Origin: Blastococcus sp. TML/M2B
Lineage (GTDB): Bacteria > Actinomycetota > Actinomycetes > Mycobacteriales > Geodermatophilaceae
Length of the DNA stretch: 64,000 bases
Assembly: GCF_016612865.1 (NCBI RefSeq)
Contig: NZ_JAENZZ010000001.1
Coordinates: forward strand, 744,001-808,000
Reading direction: 5' to 3'
A program made the position numbers and the translations under genes. Positions 43,909-53,710 of the stretch are shown in pieces. Below the pieces are notes generated by a model that saw nothing but the letters and a program-made list of their open reading frames with translations, did not search any database and was not told the DNA's origin. The first letter of the stretch is position 1. Each line of letters starts with the position of its first letter.

Positions 43909-46900
43909 ATGCTGCACGTCCACCGGGCCGAACGGACCGCGCGCCTGGCCGAGGGCCTGGCGGGCGTGCTGGCCACGCCGCTGGCCGATCCGTTCGCCGC
44001 GGAGGTGGTCGCGGTGCCGGCCAAGGGCGTGGAGCGCTGGCTGGCCCAGCGGCTGTCGACGGCGCTGGGCGCCACGGCCGCGGGCGACGGCATCTGCTCC
44101 GGGGTGGTGTTCCCCTCGGCCGGGCGGGTGGTGGCCGAGGCGCTGTCCGCGGCGCGGGGCACCGAGCTCCGCGACGACCCCTGGACCGAGCCGGTCTGGC
44201 CGCTGCTCGAGGTCATCGACGCCTGCGCCGGCGAGGCGTGGTGCGGGGTCCTCGGCCGGCACCTCGGCGCCGGCGCGGACGACCACCGCCGCGGTCGCCG
44301 CTGGGCGGCCGCCGCGCGGCTGGCCGGGCTCTACCGCTCCTACGGCGCGCACCGCCCGCAGATGCTGCGCGACTGGGCGCAGGGGCGGGACACCGACGGC
44401 AGCGATCCGCTCCCGGCCGACCTGGCGTGGCAGGCCGAGCTGTGGCGCCGGCTGCGCGAGCGGCTCGGCCCCAGCCCCGCCGAACGGCTCGAGGCCGACT
44501 GCGCGGCGCTGCGCGCCGATCCGGCGCTGTCCGCGCTCCCGGAGCGGATCAGCGTCTTCGGGCCGACCCGGCTGCACGCCGACGCGCTGGCGGTGCTCGA
44601 CGCGCTGGCCGCGCACCGCGACGTCCACCTCTGGCTGCCGCACCCGAGCCCGGCGCTGTGGGGCCGGCTGACCGAGCGGAGCGCCGGCCGCCGCCGGCTC
44701 GACGGCACCGCGACGCTGCCCCGCCACCCGCTGCTGCGCAGCCTGGCGCGCGACGTGCGCGAGCTGCAGCTCCGGCTCCCGGCGCACACCGACGAGCACC
44801 TCCAGGACGCCGCCCGGCCCGCGACGCTGCTCGGTCGGCTGCAGGCCGACCTGCGCGACGACGTCGTCCCCGGGCCTGCCGCGCTCGACGACAGCGTCCA
44901 GGTGCACGCCTGCCACGGTCCGGCGCGCCAGGTCGAGGTGCTGCGCGAGCTGCTGCTCCGCCTCTTCGAGGACGACCCGACCCTCGAGCCGCGCGACGTG
45001 CTGGTCATGTGCCCCGACGTCGAGACCTTCGCCCCGCTCATCTCGGCCGCGTTCGGGCTCGGGCCCGGCCTGCCGCACCCCGGCGGCGCGCTGCGGGTGC
45101 GCCTGGCCGACCGCAGCCTGCGCCGCACGAACCCGCTGCTCGACACGGTCGCCGCGCTGCTCGACCTGGCGCAGGGGCGGGTCACCGCCAGCCAGGTGCT
45201 CGACCTCGCCGCCACCCCCGGGGTGCGCCGCCGGTTCGGGTTCACCGACGAGGAGCTGGAACGGGTGCGGGACTGGGTCGCCCGCTCCGGTGTCCGGTGG
45301 GGCATCGACGCCGGCACCCGGGAGCCCTACCGGCTGGCGACGATCGCGCAGAACACCTGGCGGGCCGGGCTGGACCGGGTGCTGCTCGGCGTCACCACCT
45401 CCGAGGACGAGCCGGTCTGGCTGGACCGGGCGCTGCCCCTGGACGACGTCGACAGCAGCGACATCGACCTCGCCGGCCGGCTCGCGGAGCTGCTCGACCG
45501 GCTCGAGGACGTGCTCACGGCGCTCTCCGGCGAGCACCCCGTCGGGCACTGGACCGGCACGCTGGCCGGTGCGCTGGACCTGCTCACCGAGTCCGAGCCG
45601 GCCGACGCCTGGCAGCTGGCCCAGGCGCGCCGCGAGCTCGCCGAGGCGGCCGAGGGCGGCGTCTCCCCGGTCCGCCTCGCCGACGTCCGCGCGATGCTCG
45701 CCGACCGGCTGCGCGGCCGCCCCACCCGCGCCAACTTCCGCACCGGCAACCTGACGGTCTGCACGTTGGTGCCGATGCGGTCGGTGCCGCACCGCGTCGT
45801 GGTCCTGCTGGGCCTGGACGACGGCGCCTTCCCGCGCACCACCGGCATGGACGGCGACGACGTGCTGGCCCGCGACCCCTGCGCCGGGGAGCGGGACGTG
45901 CGCAGCGAGGACCGGCAGCAGCTGCTCGACGCCGTGATGGCGGCGGGGGAGCGGCTGGTCGTGCTGCACACCGGCGCCGACCCGGTCAGCGGCGCACCGC
46001 GCCCGCCGGCGGTGCCGCTGGGTGAGCTGCTCGACGTGCTCGAGGTGATGGTGCCGGGCGCCCGCGGCGAGCTGATCACGCGGCACCCGCTGCAGCCCTA
46101 CGACGTCCGGTCGTTCACCGGCACGCCCGCGCCCAGCTTCGACCCGGTCGGCCTGGCCGGGGCCCGCCGGTCGGTGCAGCCGCGCAGCGCGCCCGCCCCG
46201 CGGGGCCCGCTGCGCCCGCGCTCCGGTGCGGTGGCCCTGGCCGACCTCGTCGCGTTCGTCGAGCACCCGGTGCGGGCGTTCCTCCGGCAGCGGCTGGGCA
46301 TCACGCTGCCCGGGGAGGACGACGAGGTCGCCGACGCCATGTCCGCCACCCTCGACCCGCTGCAGGAGTGGGCCGTGGGCGAGCGGCTGCTCGAGGCGGG
46401 GCTGCGCGGCGTGAGCCCGGAGGACGCGGAGCGCGCCGAGTGGCTGCGCGGCACGCTGCCGCCCGCGGGACTCGGGGGTCAGGTGCTCCGCCGCGTCGGG
46501 ACGCGGGTGAACGCGCTGCTGACCGCCGGCCGGCCGCTCGTGGCCGCGCACCCCCGCACGGTCGACGTCCGCCTCGACCTCGGCGGCCGCGAGCTGCACG
46601 GCACGGTCAACGGCGTGCGGGACGGCGCCGTCGTCGGCGTCACCTACTCCAGCCTGGCACCCAAGCACCGGGCCCGCGCCTGGGTGCTGGCCCTGGCGCT
46701 GGCGGCCACCGAGGGCGAGGGGCGGGCGATCACCGTGGGCCGGATGCGCGACCGCGCCCGCACCTCGACGATCACCGCGCCGGCCGATCCGGCCGCCGTG
46801 CTGGCCGACCTGCTCGACCTCTACGACCGGGGCACCTGCGAGCCGCTGCCGATGGCGGTGAAGACCTCCTGGGCCTACGCCGGCGCCCGGCTCGACGCGC

Positions 46901-47130
46901 AGGACGCCGACCGCGCGCTCGACACCGCCCGCCGCGAGTGGAACCGGGACGGCGGCGGCGAGAAGGAGGACCGCTCGCACGCCTTCGTGTGGGGCGACCG
47001 GCCCGCGTTCGAGGACCTGCTGGCCGCCGCGCCGGGCGACGGCGAGGCCTGGCCCGGCGAGACCACCCGCTTCGGTGCGCTGGCCTGCCGCTTCTGGACG
47101 CCGGTCCGCGCCGCGGAGCAGTTCTCGTGA
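43909..47130 (+). CDS. recC: exodeoxyribonuclease V gamma subunit RecC
   Basis: 1073 residues. Scaffold and Chi-recognition subunit of RecBCD, which processes double-strand breaks for recombination. Begins MLHVHRAERTARLAEGLAG; VVFPSAGRVV, NLTVCTLVPMRSVPHRVVVL and LLGLDDGAFPRTTGMDGDD are typical, with the C-terminal nuclease-like domain lacking catalytic residues as in the family. TAGACA (43897-43902) is six bases before the ATG. The TGA overlaps the recB GTG by four bases. Operon recC-recB-recD. Confidence 0.94.
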   Translation: MLHVHRAERTARLAEGLAGVLATPLADPFAAEVVAVPAKGVERWLAQRLSTALGATAAGDGICSGVVFPSAGRVVAEALSAARGTELRDDPWTEPVWPLLEVIDACAGEAWCGVLGRHLGAGADDHRRGRRWAAAARLAGLYRSYGAHRPQMLRDWAQGRDTDGSDPLPADLAWQAELWRRLRERLGPSPAERLEADCAALRADPALSALPERISVFGPTRLHADALAVLDALAAHRDVHLWLPHPSPALWGRLTERSAGRRRLDGTATLPRHPLLRSLARDVRELQLRLPAHTDEHLQDAARPATLLGRLQADLRDDVVPGPAALDDSVQVHACHGPARQVEVLRELLLRLFEDDPTLEPRDVLVMCPDVETFAPLISAAFGLGPGLPHPGGALRVRLADRSLRRTNPLLDTVAALLDLAQGRVTASQVLDLAATPGVRRRFGFTDEELERVRDWVARSGVRWGIDAGTREPYRLATIAQNTWRAGLDRVLLGVTTSEDEPVWLDRALPLDDVDSSDIDLAGRLAELLDRLEDVLTALSGEHPVGHWTGTLAGALDLLTESEPADAWQLAQARRELAEAAEGGVSPVRLADVRAMLADRLRGRPTRANFRTGNLTVCTLVPMRSVPHRVVVLLGLDDGAFPRTTGMDGDDVLARDPCAGERDVRSEDRQQLLDAVMAAGERLVVLHTGADPVSGAPRPPAVPLGELLDVLEVMVPGARGELITRHPLQPYDVRSFTGTPAPSFDPVGLAGARRSVQPRSAPAPRGPLRPRSGAVALADLVAFVEHPVRAFLRQRLGITLPGEDDEVADAMSATLDPLQEWAVGERLLEAGLRGVSPEDAERAEWLRGTLPPAGLGGQVLRRVGTRVNALLTAGRPLVAAHPRTVDVRLDLGGRELHGTVNGVRDGAVVGVTYSSLAPKHRARAWVLALALAATEGEGRAITVGRMRDRARTSTITAPADPAAVLADLLDLYDRGTCEPLPMAVKTSWAYAGARLDAQDADRALDTARREWNRDGGGEKEDRSHAFVWGDRPAFEDLLAAAPGDGEAWPGETTRFGALACRFWTPVRAAEQFS

Positions 47131-50100
47131 ACGCCTTCGACGTCTGCGGCGACCTGCCCACCGGCACGACCGTGCTCGAGGCCAGCGCCGGCACGGGCAA
47201 GACGTTCACCATCGCCGCGCTCACCGCGCGCTACGTCGCCGAGGGCGCGGCCGACCTCTCGCAGATCATGCTGGTCACCTTCGGCAACGCCGCCTCGCGC
47301 GAGCTGCGCGACCGGGTGCGGGAGCGGCTCGTCAGCGCCGAGCGCGGCCTGCGCGACCCGGCCGCCGCCCGGGCGGACGGGCGCGACGAGGTGCTCCAGC
47401 TGCTCGCCCGCGGCACCGACGAGGAGGTGGCGGTGCGCCGCGAGCGGCTGGCGCGGGCACTGGCCGGCTTCGACGAGGCCACCATCGCCACCACGCACTC
47501 GTTCTGCTCGCAGATGCTGGCCGGCATCGGGATGACCGCGGACGCCGATCCCGCCGCCGCCTTCGTCGAGAACATCGACGACCTCGTCCGCGAGGTCGTC
47601 GACGACCTCTACCTGCGGGTCTTCGCCGGGGCCGGCGAGCAGCCGTTCCTCTCCCACGCCGAGCTGCTCGAGCTGGGCAGCAAGGCGGTCGGCAGCGATC
47701 GGCAGGCGGAGCTGTGGCCCCGGGCCGACGAGGGGCTGCCCGGCCGCCGGCGCGCGGCCGCGGCGGCGGTGCGGGCCGAGGTCGAGCGGCGCAAGCGGCT
47801 GCTCGGGCTGGTCGACTACGACGACTGGCTCTCGCTGCTGCGCGACGCGCTGGCCGACCCCGAGTCGGGGCCGGTCGCCTGCGAGCGGATCGCCTCGCGC
47901 TACCGGGTCGTCATGGTCGACGAGTTCCAGGACACCGACCCCGTGCAGTGGGAGATCCTGCGCCGGGCGTTCCACGGGAGCACCGCGCTCGTGCTCATCG
48001 GCGACCCGAAGCAGGCGATCTACGCCTTCCGCGGCGGGGACGTCACCACCTACCTGGCGGCCGCCGCCGAGGCGACCACCGAGGCGACGCTGGGCACCAA
48101 CTGGCGCAGCGACGGCCCGCTGCTCGACGCGCTCCAGCTGGTCTTCGGGGGCGCGGCGCTGGGCCACGAGCGGATCGTCGTCCGCCCGGTCGGGGCGGCC
48201 CACCCGGCGCCGCGGCTGACCGGGGCGGGAGCGCCGCTGCGGCTGCGCCGGCTGGGGCGCACCGGGCACGGCCGCGTCCACCGCGGCCTGCCGAGCGTGG
48301 GCCCGCTGCGGGAGGCCGTGGCGTGCGACGTCGCCGCCGACGTCGTCGACCTGCTGACCGGCGGCGCCGAGTTCGAGGGGCGGCCGGTCGAGCCGGGCGA
48401 CGTCGCCGTGCTGGTGCGCACCAACGCGCAGGGCACCCTGGTGCGCGAGACGCTGGCGCGGGCCGGGGTGCCCGCGGTCTTCGCCGGCGGTGGCAGCGTC
48501 TTCGCCACCCCGAGCGCGCAGTCCTGGCTGCGGCTGCTCGAGGCGATGGAGCAGCCGCACCGGTCGGGCCGGGTGCGCTCCGCCGCGCTCTCGGTGTTCC
48601 TGGGCCGGGACGAGACCGAGCTCGACGAGTCCGGGGACGAGGTCGCCGACGTCCTCGGCCAGCAGCTGCGGCAGTGGGCCGACCTGCTGGCCGACCGCGG
48701 CGTGGCCGCCTTCCTCGAGGTGCTCACCGCCGAGGAGGGGCTGCCCGCGCGGGTGCTCGGCCGGCCCGACGGCGAGCGGGTGCTCACCGACCTGCGGCAC
48801 ATCGGGCAGGTGCTGCACGCCGTGGCGCAGCGCGAGTCGCTGGGGCTGACCGCGCTCGTGGAGTGGCTGCGCCGCCGGATCGCCCAGGCCGGTGACGAGC
48901 GCACCGACGAGCGCAGCCGCCGCCTGGAGTCCGACGCGGCCGCGGTGCAGGTCATGACCGTGCACGTCAGCAAGGGGCTGGAGTTCCCGGTGGTCTACGT
49001 GCCCTACGGCTGGGACCGCTGGATGCCCGACGACCCCGCGGTGCTGCGGCTGCACGACGACGAGGGCCGGCGGGTGCTCGACGTCGGTGGGCCCGGCAGC
49101 ACGGGCCACGCCGAGGCGTACCGCCGGCACGCCGCCGAGGAGTCCGGTGAGGACCTGCGGCTGCTCTACGTCGCGCTGACCCGCGCCCGGTGCCAGGTGG
49201 TCGCGCACTGGGCGCCGAGCAGCAACACCGTCGCCGCCCCGCTCAACCGGCTGCTCTTCGGTGCGGCCGGTCCCGGCGCCGAGCCCGCGGCGCGGGTCCA
49301 GCCACCGTCGGACGACGACGCCGCCGCGGCGCTGGACGGCCTCGTGACCCGGTCCGCCGGGACGATCGAGGCGGCCGAGGTGGGCCGGCGTCCGCTGCCG
49401 CGCTGGGCGCCGCCGGGCAGCCCCGCGCCCGAGCTGTCGGTGAGCACGTTCACCCGCACCCTCGACGAGGACTGGCGCCGCACCTCCTACAGCGCGCTCA
49501 CCCGCGCGGCGCACGACGCCGTGTACGAGCAGCACCTGGCCAGCGAACCGGACACCGCCGTCACCGACGACGAGCCCGACGCCGAGGCTGTGGAGGCGGT
49601 GGCGGTAGAGCGCACCCCGCCGCCCGACGCGCTGCCCTCCCCGCTGAGCGACCTGCCGGGCGGGGCCGCGTTCGGCACCCTGGTGCACGCCGTCCTCGAG
49701 GACCTCGACCCGGACGCGCTGGCCGAGCGCTGCGCAGAGGAGGTGGCCCGCCAGCTCGTGCCCGGGGTGACAGCCGAGGCGCTCGCCGAGGGGCTGCGCC
49801 CGGTGCTGGACACCCCGCTGGCCGACCTGGGGACGACGCTCGCCGCCGTGCCCGCGGTCGACCGGCTGGCCGAGCTGGACTTCGAGCTGCCCCTGGCCGG
49901 TGGGGACGACGCCGTCCCGCACGCGACGCTGGCCGACGTCGTCACCCTGCTGCGGCGGTACGACCTCGGGACGCTGGCCGGCTACCCCGACCTGCTGGCC
50001 CAGCTCGAGCCGCAGGCGCTGCGCGGCTTCCTCACCGGCAGCATCGACGCCGTCCTGCGGCTGCCCGGCCCGGTGTTCTCGGTCGTGGACTACAAGACCA

Positions 50101-50396
50101 ACCGGCTCGGCGCCGAACCGCTGACGACCGACGACTACCGGCCCGAGGCGATGGCGGAGGAGATGCGGCACACCCACTACGTGCTCCAGGCGCTGCTCTA
50201 CTGCGTCGCCCTGCACCGGTACCTGCGCTGGCGGCTGCCCGGCTACGTCCCGGAGCAGCACATCGGGCCGGTGCTCTACCTCTTCGTGCGCGGCATGGCC
50301 GGTCCGCAGACCCCGGCCGGGGCGGGTGTGTTCTCGTGGACGCCCCCGCCCGGCCTGGTCGCCGGACTCTCCGACCTGCTGGCGGGTCGGCCGTGA
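47127..50396 (+). CDS. recB: exodeoxyribonuclease V beta subunit RecB
   Basis: 1089 residues from GTG 47127, overlapping recC. A UvrD-type helicase joined to a nuclease. Walker A ASAGTGKT at residues 19-26, Walker B VVMVDEFQDTDPVQW, motif IV GDPKQAIYAFRGGD, motif V-VI VHVSKGLEFPVVYVPYGW and LRLLYVALTRARCQ. The C-terminal nuclease has DAVLRLPGPVFSVVDYKTNR with the catalytic Asp and Lys. Its stop overlaps the recD start by four bases. It is complete, unlike recD. Confidence 0.95.
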   Translation: MNAFDVCGDLPTGTTVLEASAGTGKTFTIAALTARYVAEGAADLSQIMLVTFGNAASRELRDRVRERLVSAERGLRDPAAARADGRDEVLQLLARGTDEEVAVRRERLARALAGFDEATIATTHSFCSQMLAGIGMTADADPAAAFVENIDDLVREVVDDLYLRVFAGAGEQPFLSHAELLELGSKAVGSDRQAELWPRADEGLPGRRRAAAAAVRAEVERRKRLLGLVDYDDWLSLLRDALADPESGPVACERIASRYRVVMVDEFQDTDPVQWEILRRAFHGSTALVLIGDPKQAIYAFRGGDVTTYLAAAAEATTEATLGTNWRSDGPLLDALQLVFGGAALGHERIVVRPVGAAHPAPRLTGAGAPLRLRRLGRTGHGRVHRGLPSVGPLREAVACDVAADVVDLLTGGAEFEGRPVEPGDVAVLVRTNAQGTLVRETLARAGVPAVFAGGGSVFATPSAQSWLRLLEAMEQPHRSGRVRSAALSVFLGRDETELDESGDEVADVLGQQLRQWADLLADRGVAAFLEVLTAEEGLPARVLGRPDGERVLTDLRHIGQVLHAVAQRESLGLTALVEWLRRRIAQAGDERTDERSRRLESDAAAVQVMTVHVSKGLEFPVVYVPYGWDRWMPDDPAVLRLHDDEGRRVLDVGGPGSTGHAEAYRRHAAEESGEDLRLLYVALTRARCQVVAHWAPSSNTVAAPLNRLLFGAAGPGAEPAARVQPPSDDDAAAALDGLVTRSAGTIEAAEVGRRPLPRWAPPGSPAPELSVSTFTRTLDEDWRRTSYSALTRAAHDAVYEQHLASEPDTAVTDDEPDAEAVEAVAVERTPPPDALPSPLSDLPGGAAFGTLVHAVLEDLDPDALAERCAEEVARQLVPGVTAEALAEGLRPVLDTPLADLGTTLAAVPAVDRLAELDFELPLAGGDDAVPHATLADVVTLLRRYDLGTLAGYPDLLAQLEPQALRGFLTGSIDAVLRLPGPVFSVVDYKTNRLGAEPLTTDDYRPEAMAEEMRHTHYVLQALLYCVALHRYLRWRLPGYVPEQHIGPVLYLFVRGMAGPQTPAGAGVFSWTPPPGLVAGLSDLLAGRP

Positions 50397-52151
50397 TCCC
50401 GGTGCGGGCGGAGGGCCTGCTGCGGGAGTTCGCCGAGGCCGGCGTGCTGGCCCCCGCCGACGTGCACGTGGCGCTGCGCCTGGCCCGGCTCGGCGGCGAG
50501 GAGCGGGAGACGGTCCTGCTGGCGGCGGCGCTGGCGGTGCGCGGCGTGCGCGCCGGTTCGGTCTGCGTCGAGCTGGCCACCATCGCGGGCTCCGTCGTCC
50601 CGGACGAGGACGCGCCGCCGGTCGAGCTGACCTGGCCGTCGGACTGGACCGCGCTCGAGGACAGCCCGGTCGTCGCGGTCGGCCTGGATGCGCCGTGGCG
50701 GCCGCTGCGCCTGGTCGACGGCCTGCTCTACCTGGACCGGTACTGGCAGCAGGAGCAGCTGGTGCGGCGCGAGCTCGACGAGCGGGCCGCCCGCCCGGCG
50801 CCCGCGGTCGACCTCGGCGGGCTGGACGCGCTGTTCGACGGCCCGGCGCCGGACCGGCAGCGGCTGGCGACGGCGGTCGCGGCAGGCCGGTGGGTCAGCG
50901 TCATCACCGGCGGGCCGGGCACGGGGAAGACGCACACCGTCGCCCGGCTGCTCAAGGTGCTGCTCGACCAGCCCGGGCCGCCGCCGCGGATCGCGGCTGG
51001 CCGCCCCCACCGGCAAGGCCGCCGCCCGGCTGCAGGAGTCGGTGCTCGAGCAGGCCGCGGCCATCGGCCTGCCCGACGACCTGACCGCCTCGACGCTGCA
51101 CCGGCTGCTGGGCCGGCGGGTAGACCAGAGCCGCAGCCGGTTCCGGCACGATGCCGGCAACCGGCTGCCCTACGACGTCGTCGTCGTGGACGAGTCGTCG
51201 ATGGTGTCGCTGACGATGATGGCCCGGCTGCTGGAGGCGCTGCGGCCCTCCGCCCGGCTCGTGCTGGTCGGCGACCCCGACCAGCTCACCCCGGTGGACG
51301 CCGGCGCCGTGCTCAGCGACCTGGTGCAGCGACCGGCGCGGGACGGCGCGGCACCCGTGCAGCTCGGCACCGGTGCCGAGCGCGACGACACCGCGGACCT
51401 GACCGACAAGGAGCGGGAGCAGCTGAGCACCGGCGTGGTGCGGCTGCGCGGCTCGCAGCGGTTCGGCGCGGGGATCGCCGGCCTCGCCGAGGCGGTGCGC
51501 CAAGGCGAGGCGGACCGGGTACTCGAGCTGCTCGCGGCCGGTGGCGACCTCGCGCTCGACCCCGACCCCACGGCGCTGGAAGAGCGGATCCGCGAGGTCG
51601 CCGCCGAGCTGCGGGCCGCGGCCGAGCGCGGGGACGCCGTCCGGTGCCTGGCGCTGCTCGGCCGGCACCGGCTGCTCTGCGCCCACCAGCGCGGGCCGGC
51701 CGGCGTCTCGACGTGGAACGAGCGGGTGGGCCGGCTGATCGGCGCGGCACCGGGGGAGTGGCTGCCCGGGGCGCCGCTGCTGGTCACCGCGAACGACTAT
51801 GAGAACAAGCTGTGGAACGGCGACACCGGCGTCGTGGTGCGCACCGAGGACGGGCCGCGCGCGGCGTTCCTCCGCGGCGACGGGCCGGCGCTCGTGCCGC
51901 TGTCCCGGTTGTCGGCTGTCAGCTCGGCGCACGCGCTCACCGTGCACCGCAGCCAGGGCAGCCAGTTCGAGGAGGTCGCGGTCCTGCTGCCGCCGGCGTC
52001 GTCGCCGCTGCTGACCCGCGAGCTGCTGTACACGGCGGTGACCCGGGCCAGCCGCAGCGTGCGGATCGTCGGCTCGGCGGACGAGGTGCGGGCCGCGGTG
52101 GGCCGCCAGGTGGTGCGCGCGAGCGGCCTGCGCCGGCGGTTCGGGCCCTAG
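50393..52151 (+). CDS. recD: exodeoxyribonuclease V alpha subunit RecD, frameshifted
   Basis: 585 residues when one G is removed from GG 50995-50996; the join reads PRIALAAPTGKAAARLQES, the normal motif after Walker A. Walker A is GGPGTGKTHTVARL near residue 175, Walker B YDVVVVDESSMVSL, GDPDQLTPVDAG and, at the end, AHALTVHRSQGSQFEEV and LYTAVTRASRSVRIVG. RecD is the 5'-3' helicase of RecBCD. GTG 50393 overlaps recB. The break, mid-ATPase, would kill the subunit if real; sequencing error is more likely. Confidence 0.9.
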
Positions 52152-52210
52152 CGGGAGCGCCGGGAACACGGGGCGCGGGGAGTCCGTTAGCCTGACTGCA
52201 CAACTACACA

Positions 52211-52585
52211 GGGGGTGAATGGTCTCGACTTCGGTCGGGTGACCAGGGGAAGCGAGCCGAGGAAGGCAACGATCATCTCGTTAACGATCCGTTGCACAAC
52301 ACACAAGCGCCGATTCCAATCAGCGCGACTTCGCTCTCGCTGCCTGATAGCAGCTAGGCGAGTCTGTCAGCCCGGGTTCGTCATCGACCCGGTTCCTGGC
52401 ATCAGCTAGATGACTCACTGCGCGCGCCGGTCGCGGGCGCGTGTGGGACACCAAACAGTGACTGGGCCCGTCACGTCGACTTGTCCGCATGATCGACGGG
52501 GTCGAGCAGAGGCAACGCGGACTGCGCTCGGAGAAGCCCTGGTTGTGCGTCGAAGGACGCGGGTTCGATTCCCGCCACCTCCACC
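52211..52585 (+). ncRNA. ssrA: transfer-messenger RNA (tmRNA)
   Basis: Begins GGGGGTG, which pairs with CACCTCC (52576-52582) as a tRNA-like acceptor stem, with one G-U pair. GCGGGTTCGATTCCCGC forms the T arm and GAATGGTCTCGACTTCGGTC the conserved 5' part. The tag frame runs 52294-52344, starting at the GCA resume codon: AQHTSADSNQRDFALAA, then TGA and TAG. CCA is not fully encoded. Its partner SmpB is at 36453-36929. It adds the tag to proteins on stalled ribosomes so proteases remove them. Confidence 0.95.
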
Positions 52586-52595
52586 CCTGTTCCAC

Positions 52596-52631
52596 CACGA
52601 AGGGCCCGGTCAGCTGACCGGGCCCTTCGTG
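52596..52631 (+). terminator. 36-bp perfect palindrome, ssrA terminator
   Basis: CACGAAGGGCCCGGTCAG is followed directly by its full complement with no loop. It lies ten bases after tmRNA. Confidence 0.85.
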
Positions 52632-52742
52632 CGTCTGTGCCCGAGCCTCTCGCTCTCGGTGGGCGAGGGGCCCCATCGCGGCGTGACCGCTGCCCCTGGC
52701 TCGGACGACCCTCCGGCGCTCCCAGCAGCCGGCGGCGCGGTG

Positions 52743-53384
52743 TCAGCCGGGCTGCGCCGCCGCGGGCAGGGTGAGGCGCCAGATCTCGGTGACCTCGTCG
52801 AGCATCACGTCGCGGTCGATGCTGGTGTTCCCGAGCACGACCAGCCGGTAGGCGAGCTGGTCGAGCTGGATGATCAGCAGTTGCAGCCGCAGTCGGGCGC
52901 GGTCCCTGTCCTGCGCCGGGACGCGGTCCAGGTAGCCGGCCATCTCGTCGGCGAAGCGGGCGAAGTTGCCCTGCACCTTCTGGGTGAGGTGCGGGTGCGC
53001 GGCCAGCGCCTCGCGCACCGGTCGCAGCAGGTGTGCGTGCTGCTCGTACCAGGTCAGCGTGTTGCGCAGCGAGGCGCGCAGGGCGGTCCGGTCGCCGCTG
53101 ACGAGCGCGGCGTCGACCTCGCGCCAGTACTCCGGGGTCTCGGCCAGGTTCGCCCGCATGAGGGTGATCAGGGCGTCGGCCTTGTCGGTGAAGGGGAGGT
53201 AGAACGCGGCCCGGCTGACGTTCGCGGCCGCGGCGATGTTCCCCACCGTCGTCCCGGAGTAGCCGTCGCGCTGGAAGATCTCCTCGGCCGCGGACAGCAG
53301 CCGCTGGCGGGTCGCCTCCCTCAGCTCCTCCCGGACCGTCAGGTTCGGGGGAGTGCCGGGTCCGGTGCCCGAGCGCGCGTCCAC
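52743..53384 (-). CDS. TetR-family repressor of the P450 operon
   Basis: 213 residues from GTG 53384, set by the TATCGT -10 box six bases upstream; the frame is open 19 codons further. The helix-turn-helix is VGNIAAAANVSRAAFYLPFT, with TRQRLLSAAEEIFQRDGYSG before it. The ligand domain is all helical (WREVDAALVSGDRTALRASL, LLRPVREALAAHPHL). It faces a P450 operon whose promoter holds a TetR-like operator, so repression of that operon, released by substrate or product, is likely. Confidence 0.82.
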   Translation of the reverse strand: MDARSGTGPGTPPNLTVREELREATRQRLLSAAEEIFQRDGYSGTTVGNIAAAANVSRAAFYLPFTDKADALITLMRANLAETPEYWREVDAALVSGDRTALRASLRNTLTWYEQHAHLLRPVREALAAHPHLTQKVQGNFARFADEMAGYLDRVPAQDRDRARLRLQLLIIQLDQLAYRLVVLGNTSIDRDVMLDEVTEIWRLTLPAAAQPG

Positions 53385-53390
53385 GGCCCG

Positions 53391-53396
53391 ACGATA
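53391..53396 (-). promoter_or_regulatory. -10 box TATCGT of the tetR gene
   Basis: On the minus strand TATCGT ends six bases before GTG 53384. There is no ribosome binding site, so the mRNA is probably leaderless. Confidence 0.65.
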
Positions 53397-53449
53397 GGTG
53401 GTGGTCGTCAGGGTCGGGCCGGTGCGCCTCGGCTCCTCCACGCCGTGGC

Positions 53450-53596
53450 TCAGGACGCCATGAAGAGGATCTGCTCCCGGGTGTACGTCCGCCCCGGGTG
53501 CGCCTCGCTCAGGTGCGCCTGGGCCTTCGCCACGAGGTCGTCCTCATCCGAGCCCTCGATGACCTCACCGCACGGGCAGTTCAGGTACTTCTCCAC
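53450..53596 (-). CDS. DUF1059 small protein
   Basis: 48 residues from GTG 53596, chosen because AGGAGGAGGA stands just upstream on the minus strand; a longer open frame continues across the promoter and is not supported. VEKYLNCPCGEVIEGSDED and KAQAHLSEAHPGRTYTREQI match DUF1059. The CPCG and the two His (HLSEAH) could bind a metal. It is divergent from the ferredoxin gene and 65 bases downstream of tetR. Its role in the P450 system, if any, is unknown. Confidence 0.75.
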   Translation of the reverse strand: MEKYLNCPCGEVIEGSDEDDLVAKAQAHLSEAHPGRTYTREQILFMAS

Positions 53597-53647
53597 GCCG
53601 TCCTCCTCCTCGTGCGGCCGCGCGGCGATCTCGCTGACGTGGCGCCA

Positions 53648-53676
53648 TTGACTTGACACTGTGTCACTTGTACCGT
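53648..53676 (+). promoter_or_regulatory. promoter of the ferredoxin-P450 operon with operator
   Basis: A -35 box TTGACT (53648-53653) and a -10 box TACCGT (53671-53676) are 17 bases apart. Inside the spacer is TGACACTGTGTCA (53654-53666), a perfect inverted repeat and a good site for the TetR-family repressor encoded next door. Confidence 0.75.
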
Positions 53677-53710
53677 GCGCCACACCGGACGAACACCAGG
53701 AAGGCCGCGC

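Noticed and set aside
43831..46980. Very long open frame (1049 codons) antisense to recC
   Set aside because: It is a shadow of GC-rich codon use; recC on the other strand has clear family motifs and the antisense product has none.
46875..50261. Open frame of 1128 codons antisense to recB
   Set aside because: Same cause: low-complexity Arg/Gln/Gly/Asp/Val-rich translation without domains, opposite a well-supported gene.
52556..52585. Separate tRNA gene
   Set aside because: The T arm and acceptor strand belong to the tmRNA; there is no anticodon arm next to them.
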